From contig JALMLS010000328.1 of assembly GCA_038496445.1 (NCBI GenBank), forward strand, positions 62,001 to 126,000: a stretch of DNA of 64,000 nt, in the 5' to 3' direction. The number at the start of each line of letters is the position of its first letter. The first letter of the stretch is position 1. Both the position numbers and the translations under genes were made by a program. The DNA is from Trichosphaerium sp. ATCC 40318 (Eukaryota > Discosea > Flabellinia > Trichosidae). The notes beneath the pieces were generated by a model that saw only the letters and a list, made by a program, of their open reading frames with translations, made no database searches and was not told the origin of the DNA. Shown in pieces: positions 19,723 to 30,984 of this stretch.

Positions 19723-21231
19723 TTATTCTTCCGAGTTTTTCACACTGAGCACAAATAGTAGCACTCTTCCTGCAGATACAGCGAATACTAGAAATGCCAT
19801 TGCATATAGATAGTCTATCAATACCAAAAATATTAAAATAAACGGAGGCATAACAAGCAAAATAACGGAACGAGAAATTGTCGATCTCCGTAAATGTTCT
19901 AATTTCAAAATCGTTTCCTTTATGTTTGCGAGGTCGTCTGACATTTTAGCACCCTTTTTAAGACCTCTTATAATTCTTGTGACATTGAAAAATGATAACA
20001 GTAACTGAGGGATTAAAACAGCAAACCACAAAGTGAGTATACAACCAGTTACAATATCTATAAAAACAAATTAATCACAGAAATAGCCAGTAGAACAAAA
20101 AAGTCATTGGAACTTCATCTAATAATAGACTATGAACTCATATCTGTAGTATGAAGTAGCCCACACCACTATCGATACTGGCGCAAGAAAGATACCAAAA
20201 AATAGTCAAACAAGTGAACTACGTACATCGAAAAAGAGAGGGAGAATCAACAATATAAGCTATAGTTGGTACAGTCCATCCCATAATGAAAAAAGATGAT
20301 CCGTGCATAATATACATAATCCTGAGGATGAATATTTCATGGCCAAAGACAGGACCACTTGGAAGCTTCTTTAACAACCTACAAAAGCAAAAACTGTTAG
20401 TACAAAAAAAGAAAGAAAAAAATGAGAAAGAAAAACATACACAATCAAGCGCAGCCCCATGTACGTTGTGTATACTGCATTAAAGCATGTACCAATACCA
20501 AAAAATATAACTAGTGATACTTGGGTTGTCACACGAAATCCAGAGGCTATGAGAATACTTGAAATAGTATAAGCTTGACAAAACAAATAAGCCACTATGA
20601 GATAAAAAAACAAAAAATTGTATCGAAAGCAACTACCGGAAAGCACCGAAGGTGTACTGCATTCCACATAACACGTGTTGTTCCTGTCATCACTTGATAT
20701 TGAGTGTCATGCGAACAAAAGCGTACTTGTACTGGAGACAATAAAACTTGCTAAAATGGCGTGATTCTGTTTGATATCCAAGAACGGACGCCAATCAAAA
20801 GGAAACAGTTGATAAAGTCTGTAAACCGATACGAAAAACGTGAAGCATCCCAATAGTGCCACAAAGCTGTATATTGTTATTACAGCAATTGAGGATGTGA
20901 AACAAGCGGTATTATCTCCATTTTCGTCAACAAGATGTAAAAGAACGCCATCACCACTCCAACTATAGATTATCAGCTATTTAGAGCGAACCGGAGTGTT
21001 TTGCATTATGTTGATCAAGAATGAAGTGAAATCAAAAAAGGAACCAACAGTTGGTCTACAAAACAACTGACAAGCATCATGCACCGGCGTAAAATATAGC
21101 CTTACACTCCGGAGCCACCTGAAAACGTACCCAGTGCTACAAACGCATGTGTCGTTAATACAACTCCCTTTACCACCACACTCGAGGTATAAAGGCCAAT
21201 CCGTCCTACATGGCATAGCAATTATGCACAA
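19723..21231 (-). CDS. EGF-like seven-transmembrane receptor, copy 1
   Basis: Exons joined on the minus strand: an EGF-like module (CGGKGSCINDTCVCSTG, spliced to WSGDGVLLHL), an exon with TM1 (SSIAVITIYSFVALLGCF) and the start of TM2 (HAILASFIV), an exon at 20371-20667 with two helices (AYTISSILIASGF, VSLVIFFGIGTCF), one at about 20226-20385 (LPSGPVFGHEI), and the last exon, to 19723, with a cytoplasmic loop (GLKKGAKMSDDL) and two or three helices ending LLFVLSVKNSEE. About seven hydrophobic helices with an extracellular EGF fit a GPCR-like surface receptor. No signal-peptide exon was found: tRNA-Trp lies 65 nt upstream. The paralogue is at 38207-39610 in the same orientation. Confidence 0.6.
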
Positions 21232-21295
21232 GCGGTGTACGCTTGCAAAAATAAATGGGAAATGGTGTCCTTACAAAATAGAAATCAAAAAGCAG

Positions 21296-21367
21296 TGAGG
21301 GCGACGTGACTCGAACACGCAACCTTCTGATCTGGAGTCAGATGCACTACCATTATGCTACGCCCCC
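21296..21367 (-). tRNA. tRNA-Trp(CCA)
   Basis: Normal order on the minus strand: acceptor GGGGGCG/CGCCCTC with one G-U pair, D arm GCAT-AATGGTA-GTGC, anticodon arm TCTGA-CTCCAGA-TCAGA (anticodon CCA), variable loop AGGTT, T arm GCGTG-TTCGAGT-CACGT, discriminator A. No intron, no encoded CCA. A five-T terminator follows within 6 nt. It sits between the EGF-7TM and GT64 genes. Confidence 0.9.
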
Positions 21368-21466
21368 TGCTGGATGATTGACAAAGCGAGAAAGGGATTC
21401 CCATTATGTAACAAGTAATGAATATTGCAACTAGTTGGTTTTTATATTTATCTGGCAAATTTACGT

Positions 21467-23575
21467 TTACATTAAAACCCAAAATATCATAAGTGCTACG
21501 AAAGCTACTAGGATTGTTTTACGTGTAGATGGCGCGGGAGATTCACGTAGCTCTTCCAAGAACATGTCTACCATGCTAGGTATTCTATCTTGTACATTTG
21601 GAGGTAATCGAGGTGCAAAATTGAGGTAGTTATCTACGCGCGCATTGTACTGTGGTGGGAATGGTGGGTACAAGTTGAGAATAGGTGCTAGTGTAGGCGT
21701 TTGTTCAAGAGACCTAGAAAAGTTATCAGGTTAAAGTTTGCAGCTCTTTTGAAATACTGAGGCTTGTGGTTTTAACGCGCACCTCTTGGCCCAATCCCAT
21801 GGTAATTTACTACTACACCTTGTCAATTGAACACTTGTGAGGTTTGGTAAGTGTCCAAAAGCTAAGTAACGTGAGTATAAGGTTTAAAGGAAAAAATAAA
21901 AAGTCCACCTTTGCGGAATTTATCTATGCATTGATCTCTCGCTTTTGCATGACCACGCTTCTTTGATATTGCATTTCCTTTTATAACATCTCGTATTTTA
22001 TCAATAGTACGAACCCATATTGGTGTGAGACCAGTAATATTTGCGTGAGCAAAGGAAAATGCCAAATCCTAAAATATTCCAGAAAAAAAATGAGATAAAT
22101 CACAAAGTGAAGGTTCGGCTATTTTTTGTGTAAAAGTAAACGAACCTCACAATTCATAGTATCGTCAACGTGAGATAAAACTTCACGAGGAGTAACTTCA
22201 AAGTACTTTTTATGGAACTTTTTATGATAAAACGCAGCCTTCGTCAGTACCAAGCGATATCCAATAGAAAGCGCATGGCTATTATAATTGTCAGTTAAAA
22301 ATAAAAAAACGAAGAAGAAGGCAACTCTACAAAAAAGAAAGGGGCTCCCTCTTCTGATTTACGTACTGATTGGGGTTACCACTATGGTAATCTAAGTTAC
22401 CTTTTGCGTTCTTACAAGATGTGGCACGAGGAAAGAAACCGACCTAAACCGTCTTAACACCACAACAGCGAATCAACCAAAACGCCAAGCAAACATAAGC
22501 CAAAAACAACTAAAATCGAAAAGCATTAACGAAGTCGCACCATACGATCTTGATGTAGATCCCACGTCTTGAATGCAAACTCTAGGTCATCACACTTTAT
22601 AGTAACATCATCATCAATATTGAGAACACCTGAAGTCTTTATTTCGTCTTGAACTTTAAACTGATTGCTGAGAAGGTTCTTATCGAATTGTACAACACGG
22701 ACATCCTTGCCGTTAACCTGAAGCACACATTGGTTCAACACAAACCCCAAGCTGCAAATCGCTCTTCGTTTTGAAAAACTTAAAGGTACCTGTTTCATAT
22801 CACTTAAGAAATCATATGGCTTGTTTTCTGTGTCGCTCCATACGATAATATAATCTTGGACATTTGGACATTTCGTGTAGTGTTGAATTGACTTTTTAAG
22901 CAATTTAGGACGTCTGAATGTATTACAAACAATGCTGTGTGCGAGGTCAGTACAGACTGGTAAAAAAAATGTAAAGATACATACGTGTAGCGACCATTAA
23001 TAGAGGTGGAACGAGCTACTGTATGTTTATCGCATGGCAGGCTTTTTACTTTTATCTCATCATTATGCAATTGTAGATCACTATGTGCTAAGCATGATAG
23101 ATCGTGGTGTGCGTCACTGTGCGCGTAGTTATGTTGTTGCCTAACCTAAATACTTTTTCAAAAGCAGCACGATACATTTGACAAGAGAGCGAGAGAAAGT
23201 TAACAATACAGGTATCTTTTAAAGAATCGTTCAAGATTACTTTACGAGTAAACGTGACTACCACATAAAACAAAATCTCGTGCTAATCTTGTAAAATTTT
23301 ATACAACAAAAGTGGCACGACGCTTGTACTTGAAACGCTCAAAAAAAATAAAAAAACGTGTTTAAAGTTTTTAATTATTCTTTTGGCTTTTGTTAACATA
23401 CCTTGCCTTGCAGAGGCGCTATAGCGTTATTAACCAACGGGTTTGGCGCGCTGGTAGATGTTTTTGGTACGAACGAGAGCCCAGCCAGAAGAGCAACAAC
23501 GCCTGTGAGTAGTAGAGCTACTACAAACGCGTTGAAGCTACAAATGACCACATTTGTAACCTTTTCAAACCGCAT
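21467..23575 (-). CDS. Exostosin-type glycosyltransferase, GT64 family, type II membrane protein
   Basis: Starts at 23575 with a short cytosolic stretch and a signal anchor (VVALLLTGVVALLAGLSF) as in Golgi enzymes. Exons then give a stem (QQHNYAHSDAHHDL) and the GT64 domain: TIVCNTFRRPKLLKKSIQHY, a region ending in the metal-binding DDD of NIDDDVTIKCDDLEFAFKTW, DRMV spliced to GFFPRATSC, YRLVLTKAAFYHKKF and, after HVDDTMNCE, LAFSFAHANITG. These blocks occur in this order in EXT C-terminal domains, which transfer N-acetylhexosamines from UDP-sugars. At least seven exons with short introns. Unusual: the last exon, after a proline-rich part (LYPPFPPQYNARVDN), ends in a second hydrophobic segment (TILVAFVALMIFWVLM). 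Confidence 0.8.
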
Positions 23576-23794
23576 TGCCAGTATTCTGTCGAACTAGAAA
23601 CTAATTCACATATAAGCAGTGAACACTCATCTCTCAAGGCAGATGGTAAAAGCGACATCGTTTACACTAAAACACTGAGTCGGAAACAGTACATAGTACC
23701 GCTTGCTATTGCAAACAGCAACCCTCAAAAAGTTTTTTGTTACATTTCTTTGTCGAGACTTTGAGTGACTTCAAAGTAGCCGTTAAACCCACCA

Positions 23795-24653
23795 ATGGAC
23801 GACTGGATTGAAGAATTTCACTTGGTAAAAGGGCTGTGGAGTAAAGTGACATGTTTAAACCGCAGTTACATTGTTTGTTCTGAAAAAAGCGAAGATAACA
23901 ACTGGCTTGTAAAGTGCGCACTAATTGATGGAACCACCGAGCTTTGGGAGACTGAGCTGAACAAAGAAGCCGTTACAGAGTTGGTGCGACGCCATTCCGC
24001 TAAAAGCAACACGTTGTTCTTATAACTAGTAGAGGAACACTTCAGATATCTCTGAAGATACAAACAAGCAGTTCTTCGAACGCATCAAGTACGTTAAACC
24101 GTTTTCAACGCTACAGCCATATTTCCGTTTCGTAGTACACCGAACTAAGTCTCACGGTAAGGGAAGCACTGGAGAACGATGATGTCTTCATTTCAACGGA
24201 CGAATCTGGGAATGCTTGTGTTACAATATGGTGTAAACATGACGGAAGACAAGTCACGTATATAGTTTCATTGCCGAGGGTAGATTTTAATGCATCTGAG
24301 AGAGTTGTAGACATGCTCTTCTCCTTAGTTGATGCGACACGTAAAACTGCACAACCACTTCCTGCACAATCCTTAAAAGGACCGACTTTGTCCATGTATT
24401 CTCTAGGATTATCTCAAGGAACAGTACAAGCTCTTCCTCAGCACAGACATGGCCTTGGTACGCACATATTGACACAATTGATCAGTTTTTATGAGCGCTG
24501 TTTAATTTTTCATTATTAGACAAGAAATTGTTTTCTAGTGAGGTTTTAAATGCGAAGAAGCGCAAGGTGGCAAGACGCAAGGTAGGCCACAGCCTTGTGA
24601 ATCCAAGAGTGCGCAGACACAAACCAAAACGCGCAAAGATAGGCGCAAAGTGA
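23795..24653 (+). CDS. XLF/NHEJ1-like DNA-repair factor
   Basis: Four exons (23795-23983, 24033-24092, 24136-24457, 24520-24653) join in phase. The N-terminal head reads MDDWIEEFHLVKGLWSK then YIVCSEKSE and WLVKCALIDGTTELWETEL, matching the XLF pattern in which a beta-rich head ends in a conserved L-x-x-x-W-x-E block. A later block (TIWCKHDGRQVTYIVSLPRV followed by ASERVVDMLFSLVDATRK) fits the last head strands and the helix that starts the dimer stalk. The C-terminus is very basic (KPKRAKIGAK), as in the Ku-binding tail of XLF. XLF works with XRCC4 and ligase IV in non-homologous end joining in the nucleus. Sequence identity in this family is always low; XRCC4 or PAXX are alternatives. Confidence 0.5.
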
Positions 24654-25092
24654 TTAACGTTACCTGGTGCGGAAATCATTCGGCCTAAACAACTGTAAAA
24701 TAAAGTGTAAAACAAGAAAAACAACCCATTAACTCCCGTTGTGTTTAAATGACGAGTCTCTTATCTACTGCGGCGTTTTGCGTTGTGGTACATTATTTAG
24801 TATTCTGTTCATGCTTGCTTATGCCGTTTTTTTTTGCTCTGAACACACAAATTCATCTATTTGATTGTACGGCGCTGTCCGCGTGTGTTTTGAACGTTTA
24901 ATACAAGCTCGTAAGAAAATAGATGACTTTGTTCAAACACTGGCAGTTACTGTTATGCACTGCAAGGGTACCGACTTTTAGCGATTGAGTTGTACCTAGC
25001 CAATTTATATCACACTCTCTGGATTGAGCATTTAGCACCAACCAGAAGTTAACCAAAAGGACCACCCCCTTCAACGTGGAGTAGTCACCTGC
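24654..25092. other. Intergenic, nothing recognised
   Basis: Short region between two plus-strand genes. It holds no CACGTG, unlike most accessory promoters of this window. Confidence 0.4.
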
Positions 25093-28000
25093 ATGAATAA
25101 AGACGAATCAACGGAAAATATGGAAGCTTCATCAACGAGCCCTACCACTTCCGAGGACCAAGATGGGAGTAGTATTGCTACCGTACGGTTTGGCTCACAA
25201 CGCACTCCAAATTATCTTGCGTTTTTAGTGCCACTACTAATTTGACTCGTTTGGCGTGCTCGCACTCAGTATTATATTATAGGCACGATTTAAGGCAGTA
25301 TCTGATCTATTGCAACAATTAGCCACCGAAACCGATACAGACCAAATATTTAAATGCTTAACAGAGCTACGTTGCTATTCAAAGGGAGATAGTACGCGAA
25401 AATCAAATTGATGGCTTCAGTTGCCTTTTTTTTTTTTCGCTGTTGCCATTGTTGGTAAATTTTGCCCTTCAAAGAGTGGCCTTTACTCCGCAACGCGTTA
25501 AATTAAAATATTTTTGGGTCTAAACCTGGCTTGTTTTTTTTGAAGTTGAATCTTTATGCTTTTTTATCTTTTATTGCTGGTTCAGTGGCTTATTGGACTA
25601 GGCGATTGCAAACTCATTATTGGTGGCTCAATGGCGCACATACTAAGATTACTTGTATTCAACAATAGAGAGATCAGAAAAGCGGGCGCAAAATTATTGC
25701 GTAGCGTCTCTGTCATAGGCACGTATTCACACCGCACTTATTTCTGCCATCAATCGTGTTTGATTTTTTTTTTACCCATTTTTTTATTTCTTGCCGTACT
25801 CGCCGTGATATTGCGCTATGGAACAAACTTCGCGAGAGCACGCTTGTGACATTGTTTAAATCGTCTCGGGCTTGTTTCAGAGATAATTGTAGATATTTTT
25901 TGATACACTCTTTTGTGAAACTTTTCGGCCACTATAACGACTAACGCGTTATATAGATGATAACATCAACAGACTTTCCTCCCTCAAAGATATTGTACCC
26001 AGATTGCTTCATATGCTTGCTAGAGAGGACGAAGATATTGATACTAGGATAGATGTATGCGCTATAATATGGAATCTATCTTCACAAGGTAATAATCGAT
26101 TTTTTTTGATTGTTCCTTTCCTTTCCCTTGACGTGGCGTCGTTACTTGCCTTTTATAAATACTGTTACTCTTTGTTTGTCATTTTCCTTTAACTAATATT
26201 CTTTTAATTTGCCCATAAAGCCCCGCGTTTTCTCCACTTGTTGTGTACTATTTATTAATTTCTTTTTGTGTTTAGTGTCAAACAAAGTTAAAATCTTGGA
26301 TAATACGGGCATTCCGTTGTTTGTAAACTGCTTACAGTCAGACAATGTTAATCTACAGTGGGAAGCTATTGGTGTCATTAAAAATCTGTCTTGTAGTGGT
26401 ACGTAATGATAATGTTTATTGAATTCTTTGTGAGCAGGAGAATTATTGTGAACGTCTTTGGGTTTTTTTGTAAATTTATTTTGATTTCTTTTCGCTTAAA
26501 TATCTATTTAGAGGATCTACTAGACCGTATAGAAGAAGGTCAAGTTATAGAGGCAATTCTAGAATTACTTAAAGACGCTGACAAGCTTGATGCAACCCTT
26601 GTTATCGCGTTATGCTCTACTTTATGGAATCTTTCAGTTTCTGGTACGTTAACATCATGCCGTTTTTTTTTCGTCTTTTAAGTGACATTTTCTTGTTTAA
26701 TGTATTTTAACGCTGTTTTTTTGTAGATATGAATAAAGTCCGTATTGTGAAGAGTGGCGGTTTGACTATTCTTACAAAACTGATGCATAGTAAGGAGCCA
26801 GCTCTACAACGTGAGGTTGTAGGTGTTCTAAAGAATCTTACGTTGCTTGGTAAGTCAAAAACAAAGAAATAATGATTGTTCTCGCTTTGTAGTGTATTGT
26901 TGGAAGTTTCTAATGTATTTTCACCTTTAGCCGCAAAGGGTCATGACCCAGGATCAGTTTTGATGGAAAGCGAGTCTGGTGGTGTTCTTATTAACAAACT
27001 TATAACCTTACTTGATCCTGAACATGCTCCTGCTACTCGTGCACTGTCAGCCGCTGTATTAGCTAATTTAGCTAATTCTCCAAACAACAACAAATATTTA
27101 CGTGCGTTCTTCAAAGATACACGCTGTGTACCCTTTTTTTTGTTCTTTGGTTGGTTTGTTAATCGCTTTTCTTTAGCTGCAAGTAATTTGGAGCAAGTCA
27201 AAAAGAATGGAGATGTAGAACGTGCTAAAGCAGTCTTGCGGAATTCTGTACTTACTACTGATGACAGAAATTCTCCTAGAAATAGCCCTGATGCTACTAA
27301 ACAGTACGTTCTTGGTTTTGTTCTATTTCTTTTATCATTTGTACATTTTGTTGTTGTTACTGATTTTGTTCTGTAGAGCGCCAAAGAGAGTTATTGATGT
27401 CAAGGAGGAATCTGTTGATCACAAAAAGTACAGACATAAATTACTGTTAGGAATGTTCTTTACTCATTTTTTTTTTTGAATCTCTAGGCGAAGAAAGCCA
27501 ACCAAAAAATCACATAGCAAGCAGTACGTGATTTAGTGAAAGAAAAAAGTTGTTCTATACAAAATACTCATTTATTCTTGTTTAGTGAATCAGAATCATC
27601 TGGTTCATCAGAGGATATTGCGGATACCTTGAAACAAAAACTGGGTGATGAAGATAGAATTAATTGGAAAGATATCACAATAGTGAAGAAAATTGGTTCG
27701 TAGTGTTAACAAGCTTTTGAGCTGTTTTTTTTTTGTAAAGAATTGATGCTTTCTCTTTTATTTACACCATAATTTTTAGGAAAGGGTCAGTATGGTGAAG
27801 TTTGGCTTGCATCTTACCACGAGTTTCCTGTGGCGTGTAAAATTATCAAAAAGGAACTACAAGAGGAAGAACTTGTTGAAACACTAGAAGAGCTTTCTTT
27901 GATGAAGTAAGACTTTAGCTGCATTTGTTTCTGTTAATTGATTTCTTGTACAGGCGTTTGAAGCATCCAAATGTTGTAATGCTTATGGGTGCTTGTCTTG

Positions 28001-29845
28001 ATGAAAAGAACAGACTTTGCATTATTACTGAGCTAGCCACAAGAGGTGATTTGAAAAAGATCTTAACGTATGTCCTTGGATTTGTTGCTTTTTTTTTGTG
28101 ATCTCCTGCTGATACGTTCTTTTTTTATGATAGTGAAGCTCCACCTCCACTTTATAAGCGTTTGGAAATTGGAAGAGGTATTGCTTCAGGTCTTGCCTGG
28201 CTCCATGCCCATAATATCGTCCATCGTGATCTAAAGGTGAGTTGAATTACGCAGAGTTCATTAGTCTTGACAAAACTGTTTCAGATGGCGAATTTGCTAG
28301 TATCTGAGGACTGGACGGTTAAAATTTCTGATTTTGGCTTGTCTCTTCGTCTAACACCTGGAGCTGTTGTAACCGGATTTGGTGGTAATTTAAAATACTC
28401 TGCACCTGAAATTTTGAGGTACTTGGCTGGTGATTATTCACTTTCTATGGCGCTTTTTTTTCCCACGCAGACAACTGACAGTTCGATTTAGGGCGCGTGA
28501 GTCTGATGGTACAATGGTATATCCGTACTCAGAAAAGAGTGATATATACTCGTACTCCCTATTGCTTTGGGAGTTAGTTGCAGGCACTCCGGTATTCCCT
28601 AGAGAGCTCAGGTTCGTTTTTTTTTCTCCTGTTCTAAAATTACCGTTACTAACTTTTTTCGCTTTATAGGGATCCACCTAATACACCAATACAAGATTGG
28701 GTACTTACTGGCCATCGGCCGCCACTACAAAATGATTGGCCAGATTCTTTGAAGGCACTGTTTAAAGCTATGGTACATGACAGTCGCTATTTTTTTTGGA
28801 TTATTCTTTTGAGAGCTAACTGTATTTACTTTCCCAGTGGTCCGATAATATACGAAACCGACCAAAGTTCAACAATATCCTCAAAGACTATGATACATTA
28901 ATGATAGATGTGTTATGCACTGACCCATTCGCTAAACGTGTTGCTGAAGCGGTAAGTCTAGTCAATATTAAAATGACGACCTTATTGTCGCTTGTATTGA
29001 TGTTGTTTTATAGGTTTGGACAGGAAAGAGGCTTTCTGAGAATGTTCCATTCCACTACTTGTTAGGCATGATAAAGGTATGTATTCATCACGAGCTTGTA
29101 TGCTGTGTGACGTCAAGCGTTGTTTGGCTTGTTTTGTAGACTCACCTTTCGTTGATTGTTTTTTTTAGACTTCGGCTGGACCTTTGTGGCATGTTAAAAA
29201 GCGAGATGTTAAGTCTCTCAATGCTGTTTTATGTAATACCTTTGATGATACAGTTTCTTTTGAACGGTTCTGCTATGTTATGGCCTGGTTTGCTCCAGTT
29301 AACCCTATAACAGATTTCTTCAAACGCGTAAGCGACTCTTTGTCTACTCTACGTTTAGAAAGTATCTAACCTTGTTTAGTTAACGTCTATGGTCGCCAAG
29401 GAGTCGTTCCATGGGTTTTATAGTGAGGAAAAGGCAGAAGCAAGAGTAAAGCAGCTGTGGGAGTCAACCAGTTTCAAGAGGTGCGAGACACTCCACATTT
29501 CGCTTTTTCTGATATTTTGTAGAGCAACTTACGTATACCGTTTTGGCACCGAACTTGGTGGTTTCGTACTTACGTACATCTCACGAAACGGAGATGTTCG
29601 TCATATAAGGTACAACTATTTTCCGTCGCTTTGCATTGTTTTTCCACCACGGAGACGCGTACAAGCGGTTATCTGACTTTTTTTGTAGATTCGTAAATCA
29701 TAGAGGCAAATATATTGTAAAGGACTTAGATGCTGCATCAGACCTAGAGTTCGATTCTATAACGTCTTTGAGCAAATGGTTTAAGAGTAACTTGAAGTTG
29801 AAGAGACGACTACCTGATAGTCCTTTCATAAGTCTTACGCACTAA
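25093..29845 (+). CDS. ARM-repeat protein kinase with C-terminal SH2 domain (Shk-like)
   Basis: About 20 exons with short introns. Start at 25093 (MNKDESTENMEASSTSPTT). From about 25290 to 27250 exons encode armadillo-type repeats, e.g. RLLHMLAREDEDIDTRIDVC, VEAILELLKDADKLDATLV-like blocks and VLKNLTLL. A linker leads to a kinase domain: IGKGQYGEVW, ACKII (Lys), HRDLKMANLL, SDFGLS, SAPEIL, SEKSDIYSYSLLLWELV, so all catalytic residues are present. After a helical segment (FERFCYVMAWFAPV) an SH2 domain follows: SFHGFYSEEKAEARV, TYVYRFGTELGGFVLTYI (the phosphotyrosine-binding Arg in YRF), VRHIRF and a C-terminal helix. Kinase plus C-terminal SH2 is the dictyostelid Shk layout. The ARM array in front is unusual. 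Probably a cytosolic signalling kinase. Confidence 0.85.
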
Positions 29846-30984
29846 ATATATGTGTTTGATTGCAATAAGACTGTATACCCACTAAACGAAGAAGAAAGGG
29901 AACAAAAAGGGAAGAGAAGAAGCGGGGTGTAAATGTACATGTCCAACCACAAAAAAAAAAGAGGTCACTCCTTCTTCTTCTCTTCGTAACTTTTTTTCCT
30001 TTTTTTTTTTGTTCACATTTTCGAAAAAAAAAAAAGAATGAAAATAACAACAATAACCTGTGCTTGTACACAAAATATATGCTTTGGTAATTCTATACAA
30101 TATTACTTCGTGTTGTATTCCTTGTTTATTGATGTGTGGGTTGATGGTAGTACAAAGTAGAAGAAGTGTAGGAATGAAGATTGCACAAAAGTTGAAAATC
30201 ACAGCCTGTTTTGCCTTTTAGAGCATTGCTTAGAAACATGGCCTCAGGAGTGATATTGTGCGGACAAATGTCCGGTGGCGGTGTTAACTATTGGAATTTT
30301 TAGTGGATTCCTTCGTGTGATATGTTCATCTTAGTAAGCATCAACAAAACTTTGCCGTTCTCAAACTGTAAGGCTAACAAAGCGATACACTTATCAGGCG
30401 CTGTGAGCGAGCGGGGAACATATTTCTTAGTCCTTGAAAAGAACAATCTCAAAAAAAAATATCACGTGACCAAATTATCAAAAAAAAAATGACGGCTATT
30501 TACGTTTTTAGATAAATAGCTTCTTTGTAGTTTACGTCTACTACTACAATATAACCGAATTGAGGTTAGGCTAATTGGTAATTGAGGTTACAACATTCTA
30601 ATAATATTACATGACTGTCCTTGTCATCTTCGGACGCAACGATACATCACCCCGCGTTGCTCCTGACGCGTGTTCCACAACTTCCGCCTTCGAAAATTTT
30701 CAGGTTGGTTCACCAACATTTCATTAAATAGCTCCGTCACGCCTCCATGATACCCACGTGATCAATATAAACTAAAAACGGCGGGATTATACCTACGGAA
30801 CTACAACTGCGCAAACTTCTACTGCAATCCTTCATAACACTATTTTCTTATTGCGGTTTATTGATTTACACGTTGTTCCACATCACATTAGTATTTCTCT
30901 TAACTGCAGAGATCTTTTTTTTGGAGTTTGTGCACAAATTCTTTAAATATCACCGACTCAGCACCTTCTAGTCACTTTATAATA
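29846..30984. other. Intergenic, low complexity
   Basis: Poly-A/T and purine-rich tracts around 29880-30040, no supported gene, and two CACGTG palindromes (about 30462 and 30755), the second 230 nt upstream of the pseudokinase. No CACGTG was seen between about 20677 and here. Confidence 0.4.

Noticed and set aside
26941-27384. 147-codon minus-strand frame
   Set aside because: Lies antisense to in-phase ARM-repeat exons of the kinase gene.
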